Source of the DNA: Cupriavidus metallidurans CH34
GTDB taxonomy: Bacteria; Pseudomonadota; Gammaproteobacteria; Burkholderiales; Burkholderiaceae
DNA length: 64,000 nt
Assembly: GCF_000196015.1 (NCBI RefSeq)
Contig: NC_007973.1
Span: forward strand, 1,798,001 to 1,862,000
Direction of reading: 5' to 3'
Position numbers and translations under genes: made by a program. Position 1 is the first letter of the stretch, and every line of letters starts with the position of its first letter. Positions 26,523-35,451 of the stretch are shown one piece after another. The notes under the pieces were generated by a model. It saw only the letters and a program-made list of their open reading frames with translations. It made no database searches and was not told the origin of the DNA.

Positions 26523-27590
26523 TCAAGGTAATTTTGTGGTCAGCGACGCCGGCCACTCTGCCTTGGCATCGAGCTTGACCCATGCCACCCCAGGAAGCCC
26601 CGTCTTGACCACTTTCAGATGCTTGCGCAGCAGATCCGGATCGATCTTGGCGCGAACCCGGAACATCAGTTTCTGGCGCTCGCTTTCCGTTTCCACGGTC
26701 TTTGGCGTGAACTGCGCGGTGCTCGAGACAAAGGAGATCTTTGCCGGAATCACATACTCCGGAGCGGCGTCCAGAATGATCCGGGCGTCTTGGCCGATGG
26801 CAAGCCGACCGGCCTGTGCTTCGGGCAGGAAGAAGGTCATGTACACATCCGACAGATCCACGAGGTTCAGTACCTTGCCGCCAGCGCCGAGCACTTCGCC
26901 TGGCTGCGCCACGCGGTACTGGATCCGGCCGTCGCGCGGTGCCTTCAGCTCGCTGTCGTCGATATCGGCCCGGATGCGGGCGATAGTGGCCTGCGTGGCG
27001 GCGACCGTCGACTGCGCGCCAACTACCTGTGCCTGGGCGGCCTCGATGGCCGACTGGGCTGCGGCCACCTGGGCGCGGGCTGCGGTCACGGCTGCCTGGG
27101 CGCTGCGCTCACGCGCGCGGTCGTCGTCCAGTTCCTGGATCGAGGAGGCGCCTTCCTTGGACAAGGTTTCGGAGCGGGCGCGCCGACGGAGCGCTGCGTC
27201 GAGTTCGGCCTCGCGCTGGCCGACCAACGCTTCCGACGTGGCCTTGTCGCTCTTGCGCGCCGCGGCCTGCGCCACAGCCGCCGCGGCTGCGTTGATGGCT
27301 TGCTGATGCTGGGCCACGGCTTCATCGTGCTGGGCCTCGAGCGTGGTGATCTGCATCCGGGCCAGTGGCTGGCCGGCCGTCACGAAATCGCCTTCAAAGA
27401 CGAGGATGTCGCTGACCCGGCCAGCGAGCTTGGTCGCCACATCGACCTCGGTGGCCTCGATGCGACCGTTGCCGCGCGCGAAACCTTCGCCGGGGCCGTT
27501 GTCGCGCAGGCGATCCCATGCGTACCAGCCGCCGGCGACGGCAGCGAGCACGACCAGGGCGGGAACGAGCTTGTTGGTAGGAAGCTTCAT
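26523..27590 (-). CDS. HlyD/membrane-fusion protein (YhiI-like)
   Basis: A 355-residue periplasmic adaptor with one N-terminal transmembrane anchor ([18 protein letters not shown]). The lipoyl half-motif [18 protein letters not shown] is followed by a long Ala/Gln-rich coiled coil (about residues 90-200), the second lipoyl half ([22 protein letters not shown]) and the barrel domain. It bridges the inner-membrane ABC exporter and the outer-membrane lipoprotein, whose genes adjoin on each side with gaps of 10 and 12 bp. Confidence 0.92.
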   Translation of the reverse strand: MKLPTNKLVPALVVLAAVAGGWYAWDRLRDNGPGEGFARGNGRIEATEVDVATKLAGRVSDILVFEGDFVTAGQPLARMQITTLEAQHDEAVAQHQQAINAAAAAVAQAAARKSDKATSEALVGQREAELDAALRRRARSETLSKEGASSIQELDDDRARERSAQAAVTAARAQVAAAQSAIEAAQAQVVGAQSTVAATQATIARIRADIDDSELKAPRDGRIQYRVAQPGEVLGAGGKVLNLVDLSDVYMTFFLPEAQAGRLAIGQDARIILDAAPEYVIPAKISFVSSTAQFTPKTVETESERQKLMFRVRAKIDPDLLRKHLKVVKTGLPGVAWVKLDAKAEWPASLTTKLP

Positions 27591-27602
27591 GGGCCGACTT
27601 GG

Positions 27603-29171
27603 TTAACGAGCAGTAGAAGGTGTGGAGGGCTTGGCGTCAGGCGCTGCACTGGCGGGCGCACCTTCCGGAGCGGCCGCCTCCGGCGGCGAGGCAACGGCTG
27701 TGCCACCGCCCAGTGCGGCATACAGGCTGACGCGGCTGGCAAGCAGGGCGCGGCGCGATTGGACGGCCTGTTGCTCGATGGCAAGCAGATCGCGCTCGGC
27801 ATCGAGGACTTCGAGGAAGGCTGCTGCACCATTGTCGTACCGCAGTTTCGCCAGTCGCCGGCGTTCGGCCTGTGCCGCCTGTGTGAGTTGCAGAATATCG
27901 ACCTGTTCGGCCAGCCAGCGCTGCGCGCTCAGGGCATCGGCCACATCGCGGAAAGCATTCTGGATGGTTTTCTCGTATTGGGCTACCGCCTCCACGCGCC
28001 GCGCTTTCGCGAGGTCGAGGTTGCTACGCAACTGTCCGCCCTGGAAGATCGGAATGGAAATGCTTGGGGCGAAGGACCATACGCCACTGCCTCCACGGAA
28101 CAGACCATCCAGGTCCGCACTGGCCGTGCCGGCGAAACCGGTCAGGGTCACTCGCGGGAAGAACGCCGCGCGCGCAGCCCCGATGTTTGCGTTTTCAGCC
28201 ATCAACTGGTGCTCGGCCGAGACGATGTCGGGGCGGTTCTCCAGTTGCTCGGATGGCAGGCCAGCGTCGATCTGGCGCATCAGTTCGGCATCGTTGACCA
28301 GGCCGATGGCCGGCTTGACGTCGACCGGCGCGCCCACCAGAACCTCCAGCGCATGAGACTGTGTGGCGCGGTCCTGTTCGAGTTGGGTGACCAGTGCCCG
28401 GGCCTGCTGGTAAAGGGTGATGACTTCGGTCAGCTCCAGCTTGGATGCGGAACCGACTTGTTCCCGGCGCGTGAAGATACGCAGCGATTCGGCCCGGGTG
28501 TCCGTGGTCTGCTTTGCCAGAGCGATCCGTTCGTCGAGCTCGCGAATGGCCAGATACGTCTGCGCCACCTGCGTGATGATCGACAGTGTGACAGCCCGTT
28601 GCGCAGCATCGGACGCCAGATAGTTCTGCAAGGCGGCGTCCTTGAGACTGCGAATACGTCCCCAGAAATCGATCTCCCACGTGCTGAGTCCAACGCCAAC
28701 TTGATATTGGCTGCTTATTAGAGGTCGACCAGTCAGATTCAGATCACCGGGTACCCGAGCTCGGGTTCCATCGGCGGATGCACCGATCCACGGGTATTGC
28801 TCCGCCCGCTGAATGCCGTAGGCAGCAAGCGATTGCGCGACACGCGCGGCGCCGATGCGCAAGTCCCGGTTGTTGTCGAGCGCTTGTCCGATCAGTGCCT
28901 GAAGCTCGGGGTCCGCGTAGAACTCGCGCCAGCCTATTGTGGCGGCTGGCGTGATGGCCGGCGCCGCGGCATCTGGCGACCACGTGGTCCGCACCGGTGC
29001 AGCAGGACGCTCGTAGGCGGGATCCATCGAGATGCAGCCGCCAAGCAGGATCGGGACGACTATCAGTGCCGCGGCAGGTCCGCGACGTGAGATTTGACGC
29101 TTGATGAGTAACTCTCTGGCAAAGGCAAGTGACATGCGTGGTAGCCATTCCATGCAGGCATCACCGCGCAT
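27603..29171 (-). CDS. Outer-membrane efflux lipoprotein, NodT/OprM family
   Basis: Up to 522 residues. A lipobox (LLGGC, in the segment PAAALIVVPILLGGC) precedes two repeated outer-membrane-factor domains, WREFYADPELQALIGQAL opening the first and a TolC-like STWEIDFWGRIRSL motif within it. The C-terminal tail is Ala/Pro-rich and disordered. It forms the trimeric exit duct of the exporter encoded downstream. The start is uncertain: 29171 has no ribosome site, while the ATG at 29135 (MSLAFARELL) has GGAATGG about 10 nt upstream and leaves a better-sized signal peptide. Confidence 0.9.
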   Translation of the reverse strand: MRGDACMEWLPRMSLAFARELLIKRQISRRGPAAALIVVPILLGGCISMDPAYERPAAPVRTTWSPDAAAPAITPAATIGWREFYADPELQALIGQALDNNRDLRIGAARVAQSLAAYGIQRAEQYPWIGASADGTRARVPGDLNLTGRPLISSQYQVGVGLSTWEIDFWGRIRSLKDAALQNYLASDAAQRAVTLSIITQVAQTYLAIRELDERIALAKQTTDTRAESLRIFTRREQVGSASKLELTEVITLYQQARALVTQLEQDRATQSHALEVLVGAPVDVKPAIGLVNDAELMRQIDAGLPSEQLENRPDIVSAEHQLMAENANIGAARAAFFPRVTLTGFAGTASADLDGLFRGGSGVWSFAPSISIPIFQGGQLRSNLDLAKARRVEAVAQYEKTIQNAFRDVADALSAQRWLAEQVDILQLTQAAQAERRRLAKLRYDNGAAAFLEVLDAERDLLAIEQQAVQSRRALLASRVSLYAALGGGTAVASPPEAAAPEGAPASAAPDAKPSTPSTAR

Positions 29172-29199
29172 GGCGCGCCGTGAAAAAATCCGGGGGCAT

Positions 29200-29218
29200 G
29201 GGGCACGCGGAGTGCCCC
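29200..29218 (-). terminator. G+C-rich hairpin near the start of the exporter operon
   Basis: GGGGCAC-GCGGA-GTGCCCC is a perfect 7-bp stem. On the minus strand it follows the small gene at 29364-29744, and a TTTTTT tract lies some 15 nt beyond the stem. It may separate that gene from the exporter operon. Confidence 0.4.
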
Positions 29219-29363
29219 GTCAGGGTTTCCCCCAGAATATCGCAGCTCTGCGTGGGGACTTTGATTCACGACATGAATCTTTTATTTGGCGAATTAAATG
29301 AATTCCTCATTGTGGTTGCGCCCGATTCCGAATTCAGGCATGTGGCAGTCGGCTTTCATTCCC

Positions 29364-29744
29364 TCACAGGCACTCGAGGTATCGGTTCATCTCGTCCAGA
29401 AGTGCGTGGTAGAAGGCGTCCGGCAGGGGCCGTTCGTCGGCGTGCGCGAGGATTCGTTCCGTACCGGCTCGCAGTTCGTTGGCGATTCCGGGCCGCAGCG
29501 CGGTCGGCAGATGGCTGCACAAGGCTCTGAGCAATTCTCGAATAACCAGCAGCCTGGCTCCGTAATGTAGCGACGCATCGCCCAGTACGCCGATATCGCT
29601 CATCATGGCACCGAGCGGATCAGCGGGCGTGCCACCTGAGCCTGGGTTCTCGCGGGTGGTGCAGGGAGGTGTCAGTTCGGCTCTTGCCTGAGTTGCCACG
29701 CCGAATGCGGCGGAGAATGGTTTTCGACTCATATTGATCTTCAT
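29364..29744 (-). CDS. Hypothetical 126-residue protein
   Basis: Two in-frame starts are close together (ATG at 29744 and four codons later at 29732). The N-terminal ~45 residues are low-complexity and Pro/Gly/Thr-rich. The rest is helical and amphipathic (LLVIRELLRALCSHL, FYHALLDEMNRYLECL). There is no signal peptide or transmembrane helix. I do not recognise it. Codon bias of the second half agrees with neighbours. It is a monocistronic gene between the exporter operon and the GGDEF gene. Confidence 0.5.
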   Translation of the reverse strand: MKINMSRKPFSAAFGVATQARAELTPPCTTRENPGSGGTPADPLGAMMSDIGVLGDASLHYGARLLVIRELLRALCSHLPTALRPGIANELRAGTERILAHADERPLPDAFYHALLDEMNRYLECL

Positions 29745-30170
29745 GGATTAGGTTCGCCTGCATGGAGGCGAAAGTGCGGATAGGCCTCTCTATCGCGATA
29801 GCAGCCTACGCTGCCATCGCGCCACGCACGGCCACACTTGAGGTGTCTGGTGTTTAACCGATGGGATGCCGTGCTTCGGTTGCTAATAACGGCCTGCGGA
29901 TCCAGATATGGGTCTGCGACATTGACCGTGGGCAATTCGCGGCAAGTTGTTGCTCGCCGGAGACGTCGAAGGCAGCGTGTCGCCGACGTCGTCCATGTTG
30001 CGCGAGCTCCTGCAATACATATTCCGGCTTTGCCTTGATGCGAATCAACATGGAAGATTGGGGAGGCAGCGAAGTCCCAGTATCCTGCCCACACTTCAAC
30101 GTTCTTGTTGCAATTCGTCGCTGGCTTTGTGGAAACACCCAAGGCCTGCTGGCCACATTCGTCATTGGGA
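29745..30170. other. Intergenic region before the diguanylate cyclase gene
   Basis: About 425 bp. It holds a perfect 12-bp palindrome CTATCGCGATAG (29790-29801) some 45 bp upstream of the 29744 start. Open frames here have no ribosome sites or family features. No terminator is obvious. Confidence 0.4.
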
Positions 30171-31745
30171 ATGGAATCATATGCCCAACCGCTAAGGCGT
30201 CGAGGTGTCAAAGCCATAGCTGCCGGGGTCGTCGCCCTGACAGCACTGATCGGCGGAAGCACGTTCGTCATGTTGCGGTTTGACGGATACGTGAAGGCAA
30301 TCTACGAGCACAACACCGCGCCGATCAGAGAACTCGCAGAAATCAGGGCACGTGCGACCGACATCCGCCGCTTGCTCTGGCGGCTTGTTGCCTTGCGCGG
30401 CCGCGAAGAGGAACGCCAGGCCATCGCGGCCATACATGTGAATCTGAGGGCCATCGACAACGCTTGGGCCCGGTATTGCGCGGATGCGCCAGACAATCAG
30501 CACGAGGACGTGCTCGCCACCGAGATCGGGCATCGGCTGACCTTGTTCAGCGGAATCGTCCGGTCTTCGCTGGAGCGGATTTCCTTCGGCGATCACGATG
30601 ACACGCGCGACTGGCTGGAGCAGAACGTCGAGGCGCTAAATCAGCTGGATACGCTGATCGCGAGCGAGGTCGATCTGAACGTCGCCATGGCGGCCGCGCT
30701 TCGGCAGGAAAGTGCCACCATGCTGAGCGTGGCCATCACCACCGCCTTCGCATTTGTGCTGCTGGCGACTGGCGCGATGATTTCGATCGCTATCTTCACG
30801 CACCTGGTTCGCCAGCGTGACGACGCCATGGAGGAGTCGCGCTATCACCTCTGGCTGGCGGACCAGGCCATCGAGATGACCCTGGATGGCGTCATGATTA
30901 CGAATGCGGAAGGGACGATAGAAAAGGTGAACCCCGCATTTTGCCGCCTCACGGGATACAGCCAGGCCGAACTGGTCGGCAACAACCCTCGCATGCTCAA
31001 CTCCGGACGACAGACGAAGGAGTTTTATCGCGGACTCTGGAAAGCGCTGAGAGAGGCGGGCCAGTGGAAAGGCGAGCTGTGGAATCGGCGCAAGGATGGT
31101 GGCGTGTACCTGGAGTCGTTGTCGATTGCGGGCATTTGCGGGGCAAACCACGAGTACACGCATTTTGCTGCCATCTGCACTGACATTACGCATCGGCAAC
31201 AGACTGTAGAGCGGCTTGGCCATCTTGCCACCCACGACATGCTGACAGGCCTGCCAAACCGGTTTCTGCTCGACGAGCGCCTCAGCCAGGCGCTTGCCCG
31301 TGCCAGGCGCATGCCACAGCCAGTTGCACTCATGTTCCTGGATCTGGACGGATTCAAGGCCGTCAACGATACGCTGGGGCATGGCGTCGGCGATGAGTTG
31401 CTCATCCTGATTGGGCGGGATCTCCAGAACGCGGTGCGCGATTCCGACACGGTTGCACGGATTGGTGGCGATGAGTTTGCCATCGTTTTGGAAGGCATCG
31501 CGGACCAGGACCATCTCCCAATGCTGGCGCGGAGCCTTCTCCGGATGATCCGGTCCGCGCGGCAGATCGGCGAACACCAGGTTTTCGTGACGTCCAGCAT
31601 TGGCATCAGCGTGTACCCGACGGATGCATTGACACCCGGAGAACTGTTGAAAAAGGCGGATGTGGCTATGTACCACGCCAAGCGCAATGGAAAAGATGCG
31701 TTCTGTCTTGCCTCGTCAATCGGAAGTGCGGAGGCCACGCTGTAA
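30171..31745 (+). CDS. Membrane-bound PAS-GGDEF diguanylate cyclase
   Basis: From the ATG at 30171, 524 residues. TM1 (AIAAGVVALTALIGGSTFVML), a four-helix-bundle periplasmic sensor like chemoreceptors (YEHNTAPIRELAEIRARATDIRRL), TM2 (AFVLLATGAMISIAI), a PAS domain (DGVMITNAEGTIEKVNPAF) and a GGDEF domain follow in order. The active-site motif is intact (RIGGDEFA, about residues 432-436). The RDSD nine residues before it is the inhibitory I-site (RxxD). It should make c-di-GMP and be product-inhibited. The frame is open upstream only from a TTG. The convergent EAL gene next door is a natural opposing partner. Confidence 0.92.
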   Translation: MESYAQPLRRRGVKAIAAGVVALTALIGGSTFVMLRFDGYVKAIYEHNTAPIRELAEIRARATDIRRLLWRLVALRGREEERQAIAAIHVNLRAIDNAWARYCADAPDNQHEDVLATEIGHRLTLFSGIVRSSLERISFGDHDDTRDWLEQNVEALNQLDTLIASEVDLNVAMAAALRQESATMLSVAITTAFAFVLLATGAMISIAIFTHLVRQRDDAMEESRYHLWLADQAIEMTLDGVMITNAEGTIEKVNPAFCRLTGYSQAELVGNNPRMLNSGRQTKEFYRGLWKALREAGQWKGELWNRRKDGGVYLESLSIAGICGANHEYTHFAAICTDITHRQQTVERLGHLATHDMLTGLPNRFLLDERLSQALARARRMPQPVALMFLDLDGFKAVNDTLGHGVGDELLILIGRDLQNAVRDSDTVARIGGDEFAIVLEGIADQDHLPMLARSLLRMIRSARQIGEHQVFVTSSIGISVYPTDALTPGELLKKADVAMYHAKRNGKDAFCLASSIGSAEATL

Positions 31746-31810
31746 CAGGAACGCTGGCTCCACTGCCGTGCGGCAATACCGACCGCCAAGGAGGAGCATC
31801 AGCCACGGGA

Positions 31811-32968
31811 TTACATCGCCGCGGCCAATTTGCGGCGGGCCGTCCGATACGCTAGAGCACTCACGCCGTCCCGGGTTGCCGCCTGCAGCAATTCGTTCAC
31901 TTCCGAGCCAACGTTGGTCAGCGGCCCGAAGGTTGTGTGCACCTCGTCGCGGAAACGCGCGAGTCTGCAAGTCCGACATGTCTGCGCCATGCATGTATAC
32001 GCCGAATCGTGTGCCAGACCGGCGCAGCGCAGGTCGACCACCGGAAAGTCCTGCCCACCCGCGAGTAGACGTTCCTCGGCGACAACAAGGTGTGCGAGTC
32101 TGCCAGGAGCGCTGCTGGAGGGCACGCTGGAAGGGGGCCCTTGTCGATTCTCCAGCCAGTCCGAAAGCTGCCGCGCTGGCATCGGCCGGGCCACGGCATA
32201 GCCCTGGGCGCCGTCGGCGCCAAGAGTACCGATTGCGTCGATCAGCCCGACACTATCGACACCTTCCACGATCACGGTTTTGCCCAGGGCATGTCCGAGT
32301 CGCGTGAGCTGATAGACAAAGTGCAGCGCATCCACATCGTCGACGGTACTCATTGCGACGATATCGCGGTCAATCTTGATGCAGTCGAAGGGTAGGCGCC
32401 GCAAACGGATCAAGCTGCTGTGTCCATAACCCAGATCATCCTCGGCCATGCATACGCCAAGCGTCCTGAATCGGTTGAACTGGGTCAACGCTTCATTGGT
32501 ATCGCTCAGTCCTTCTGACTCAAGAATTTCGAGCGTAAGCAATTGCGGCGCGCGATCGTGGCGCGCTAGTGCCTTGACGGTTGCATCGTAGTAGCGCGGA
32601 TCGTCAAGGCCGTCCGGAGGAACATTGATTGCAAATCCGATGGCTTTGCCATGATCCAGCCAATTTCGTTGTTCCTGCAGCGCCTGGTCCAGGCCAAGAA
32701 CGTAGAGCTCAAGGAGATGCTCAGGGTCAAGATGGGGCAGGAAGGAGGCCGGAAGCAGGACGTCTTCGTCGTCCAGCAGCCGGGCAAGCGCCTCGATCTT
32801 GAGGATGCCGCCAGTCCTGAGGTCAAGTATGGGCTGGTACATCATCTGCAGCGCCCCGGACCGCAATAGCGCAACGGCCCGCCCGTGAGCAATGCAAGGC
32901 GGATCAGGCGTCTGGCCAGACAAGTGAGTATCGGCGAACTGCGGTGGGAAAATCATGGCTGAAAGCAT
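31811..32968 (-). CDS. EAL-domain c-di-GMP phosphodiesterase with Cys-rich tail
   Basis: A 385-residue cytoplasmic protein. Catalytic features are present: KIEALARL (EAL), FAINVPP, LEILESE, AEDDLGYGHSS, CIKIDRDIV, VIVEGVDS and QGYAVARPM. It is therefore probably active, hydrolysing c-di-GMP to pGpG. After about residue 285 comes an unusual ~95-residue tail with a C-x4-C-x2-C cluster (TCMAQTCRTCR) and a helical end. This tail may bind metal or act as a redox sensor; I do not recognise it. Starts at 32968 and 32956 are both possible. It is convergent with the GGDEF gene and divergent from flhD. Confidence 0.9.
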   Translation of the reverse strand: MLSAMIFPPQFADTHLSGQTPDPPCIAHGRAVALLRSGALQMMYQPILDLRTGGILKIEALARLLDDEDVLLPASFLPHLDPEHLLELYVLGLDQALQEQRNWLDHGKAIGFAINVPPDGLDDPRYYDATVKALARHDRAPQLLTLEILESEGLSDTNEALTQFNRFRTLGVCMAEDDLGYGHSSLIRLRRLPFDCIKIDRDIVAMSTVDDVDALHFVYQLTRLGHALGKTVIVEGVDSVGLIDAIGTLGADGAQGYAVARPMPARQLSDWLENRQGPPSSVPSSSAPGRLAHLVVAEERLLAGGQDFPVVDLRCAGLAHDSAYTCMAQTCRTCRLARFRDEVHTTFGPLTNVGSEVNELLQAATRDGVSALAYRTARRKLAAAM

Positions 32969-33061
32969 TTTGACAGGTTAGGCACGATGCCCGCACTTGC
33001 GTGAGGCGGATATTATTTACGGAAGTCTGATCGTCAATTTCATTCTGCAATAACATGTATT

Positions 33062-33075
33062 TTGATTTGCATCAA
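33062..33075. promoter_or_regulatory. Perfect FNR/ANR box upstream of flhD
   Basis: TTGAT-TTGC-ATCAA matches the FNR consensus at all ten fixed bases. It lies about 170 bp before flhD and about 95 bp before the divergent EAL gene, in an A+T-rich promoter region. Either gene, or both, could be oxygen-controlled. Confidence 0.6.
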
Positions 33076-33247
33076 AACTGATATCTATTTACATCAAGAA
33101 ATATCACGATAAATGTAATGACGATGTCTTGTGACGAGTCTATTTATCGCATTTTGACAATTCACAAACTTCACCGTCAATCTTCCAAAGAAGAGTCTTT
33201 TGGTGGGCTAGTATTGGCGCATCAACCACGTAGTAATTAACTTAAAA

Positions 33248-33565
33248 ATGGAAGTAGACGATAGGGTCATCAGCATTTCAGATTTCAATCTTTCTTATCT
33301 CTTGCTTGCCCAGCGCATGATTCTTTCGCATGACGCGGAAGCCATGTTCCGGCTAGGTGTCAGTCAGGAAGTGGCCGAGATCATTGGGGGGTTGAGCGCC
33401 GCGCAGTTGGTCAAGCTGGCGCGAACCAACATACTTCTTTGCGCCTTCAGATTCGATAACCATTCACTGCTCGCAACGCTTGCAAATGGGTCGCCGCAAC
33501 ACGATCTCCAGCAGATGCACATGGCTATTCTGCTCTCGGCGCACCCCTTGGACTCGATCAACTGA
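33248..33565 (+). CDS. flhD: Flagellar transcriptional activator FlhD
   Basis: A 105-residue FlhD, the normal size. Family motifs are ISDFNLSYLLLAQRMI, FRLGVSQEVAEIIGGLSAAQLVKLA, and the C-terminal segment with RFDNHSLLATLA. FlhD combines with FlhC in the FlhD4C2 activator of class II flagellar genes. The start ATG lies in A+T-rich sequence with a weak ribosome site. flhC follows after 15 bp. No motAB, che or flagellar structural genes follow, so the pair is orphaned from its usual cluster. Confidence 0.95.
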   Translation: MEVDDRVISISDFNLSYLLLAQRMILSHDAEAMFRLGVSQEVAEIIGGLSAAQLVKLARTNILLCAFRFDNHSLLATLANGSPQHDLQQMHMAILLSAHPLDSIN

Positions 33566-33580
33566 CGATGCAGGAGGAAC

Positions 33581-34222
33581 ATGACGACTCGAAAGAGTGT
33601 CCTTAGAGAAGTAGAGGAGTTCCGGCTGGCGGTTGAGCTGGTTGAACTCGGCGCGCGGTTGCAGGTTTTGGAGTCCGAAGTCGCGATATCGCGGGACCGT
33701 CTTACCCGGCTCTACAAGGAGTTGCGAGGTGTCTCGCCGCCGAAGGGGCAATTGCCGTCCTCGCCAGAGTGGTTCCTGACATGGCGACCGAATGTGCACG
33801 CATCGCTATTCCTGTCCGCCTACAGGTTTCTGATGGCACAGGGCAAGCAATCGCGCATCCGCTGCATTGTTTCTGCCTATCGCCTGTACGTGGAGCACAT
33901 CTCGCTGATAGGCGAGGATCTCACCTTGAGCTTTACACGAGCCTGGACCATGCTCAGGTTCCTGGACTCCGGTACGTTGGTCAGCTCCACATGCAAATGC
34001 TGTGGTGGTTCGTTCGTCAGGCACAAGTATGACCTGCAGACCAACTTTGTCTGTGGATTGTGCGCGCCGCCCCCACGCGCAGCCAAGGGGAAGAAGCTGG
34101 CTACGTCAGCGGAGCCCTTCGTTGTGCCAGAAGACTTGCAGCAAACGATATCCATCGAACCCGCGGCGATGAATCGCCCGAAGGACGCCCCCCTCCGTCG
34201 GATGGGCAGTTTGAAGCCCTGA
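33581..34222 (+). CDS. flhC: Flagellar transcriptional activator FlhC
   Basis: A 213-residue FlhC; E. coli FlhC is 192, and the extra length is a disordered tail after about residue 165. The zinc site is conserved: Cys138 and Cys141 (CKCC) with Cys158 and Cys161 (CGLC), matching E. coli C137/C140/C157/C160. AGGAGG precedes the ATG. FlhC is the DNA-binding partner in FlhD4C2. It is co-transcribed with flhD and ends 320 bp before the convergent fnr-like gene. Confidence 0.95.
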   Translation: MTTRKSVLREVEEFRLAVELVELGARLQVLESEVAISRDRLTRLYKELRGVSPPKGQLPSSPEWFLTWRPNVHASLFLSAYRFLMAQGKQSRIRCIVSAYRLYVEHISLIGEDLTLSFTRAWTMLRFLDSGTLVSSTCKCCGGSFVRHKYDLQTNFVCGLCAPPPRAAKGKKLATSAEPFVVPEDLQQTISIEPAAMNRPKDAPLRRMGSLKP

Positions 34223-34541
34223 GTTCTGCTTTACCCCCCCGGCAGTTTCACTTTTGGCGGCTATCTCTATAGACGAGGAGGCTTCGATTCTTCATGTCCA
34301 GACCCCAATAATCCATCCGCGAAAAATATTCTTCATTGTGCAAAAAAAATGCCCTCCAGAGGAGGGCATAAACGCGGATATAGCCAAGTCCAATGGGGAG
34401 AAAACCTGGCTACGTTTTCAAGTATATGTTTATTTACAATCAAACAAGAAAAATAAACGTTAAAATATTGCATTTGCGCAAAATTAATGAGTGCGTGAAA
34501 TGCCAGAATCAATAGCAAATAAATCAGTATCAAAAATCATT
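34223..34541. other. Intergenic region between flhC and fnr-like gene
   Basis: About 320 bp of A+T-rich sequence with no gene. It holds the terminator at 34342-34369 serving the minus-strand fnr-like gene. No separate terminator for flhDC is evident. Confidence 0.5.
34342..34369 (-). terminator. Rho-independent terminator of the fnr-like gene
   Basis: ATGCCCTCC and GGAGGGCAT (34349-34357, 34361-34369) form a perfect 9-bp stem with a 3-nt loop. On the minus strand it is followed by eight T residues. It lies 170 nt downstream of the regulator stop. Confidence 0.85.
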
Positions 34542-35276
34542 TCAGTTCGCAAGACAGTGATTCTGGAACGATGCCAGAGCGCCCGACGATCCTTCATATA
34601 TCAGGCGTAGTCCGTTGAGATCGTTGAGCTTCACGCTGCGGTGTCGTACGGTGATCAGTCCCGTCTCCGAAAGCCTGGAGAACAGGCGGCTGATCGTCTC
34701 GAGTTTCAGGCCCAGATAGCTGCCGATCTCCTCCCGGGTCATCCGCAGTTGGAACTCGCTTGCCGCAAAGCCCCTGGCGGACAGCCGCGCGGAAAGACTG
34801 AGAAGGAACGCGATCAGCCTTTCCTCGGCATTGAGCACCCCAAGCGTTCTCAGCATGGCATGGTCGTGACGGACTTCGTTTGCCATGAGCCGCAAGATGT
34901 TGTTGTACAACCCGGGCAGCGCGACAGCCAGATCGCGCAACGCTGTCAGATTGATGCGGCAGAGCCGGGCGTCCTCGAGGGCCACCGCGTGAGACATATA
35001 TTGCGGGGACACGAGGCTGTCGAGGCCGACCAGTTCGCCGGGAAGATGAAACCCAACGATCTGTACGCGTCCATCCTGGGTGGAAACCTGACTCTTCAAT
35101 GTGCCGACACGGATTGCATAGATGGATGTCACGGGATCACCCAGCCGATAGAGCGATTCGCCCTTGTGCAGGCTGATTCGGCCATGTACGACGGAGTCCA
35201 GGCGATCGATGTCGCGGCGATTCAATCCACCCGGGAGGCAAAAGCTGGCGAAGGTACATGCAGAGCAGCGAGGCAT
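34542..35276 (-). CDS. fnr: FNR-type oxygen-sensing transcriptional regulator
   Basis: A 244-residue Crp/FNR-family regulator (E. coli FNR is 250). Cys4, Cys7 and Cys13 (C-x2-C-x5-C) plus Cys106 match the four [4Fe-4S] ligands, including the 102-residue spacing between first and last. The recognition helix contains LETISRLFSRL with the E-x2-S-R signature of FNR specificity (TTGAT half-sites). I chose the ATG at 35276; a longer frame would need a GTG at 35372 and has no family similarity. It should activate or repress genes under low oxygen. A perfect FNR box lies upstream of the neighbouring flhD. Confidence 0.92.
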   Translation of the reverse strand: MPRCSACTFASFCLPGGLNRRDIDRLDSVVHGRISLHKGESLYRLGDPVTSIYAIRVGTLKSQVSTQDGRVQIVGFHLPGELVGLDSLVSPQYMSHAVALEDARLCRINLTALRDLAVALPGLYNNILRLMANEVRHDHAMLRTLGVLNAEERLIAFLLSLSARLSARGFAASEFQLRMTREEIGSYLGLKLETISRLFSRLSETGLITVRHRSVKLNDLNGLRLIYEGSSGALASFQNHCLAN

Positions 35277-35451
35277 TTTCAAGTGAGGCGATGCGAGAGG
35301 GGCGCAATTTCCGTAACTTGCAGACCGTTGGCAGCGATGGCTACCCGGAAGGCGAGAGGCGGTGGCGGACACCTGGGTGGTGGCGTGTGCTTGACGCCAC
35401 CCCCGGCTTTATTGCTTTGGACCCGCAGAGGAGACTCCCTCATGCGTGAGA

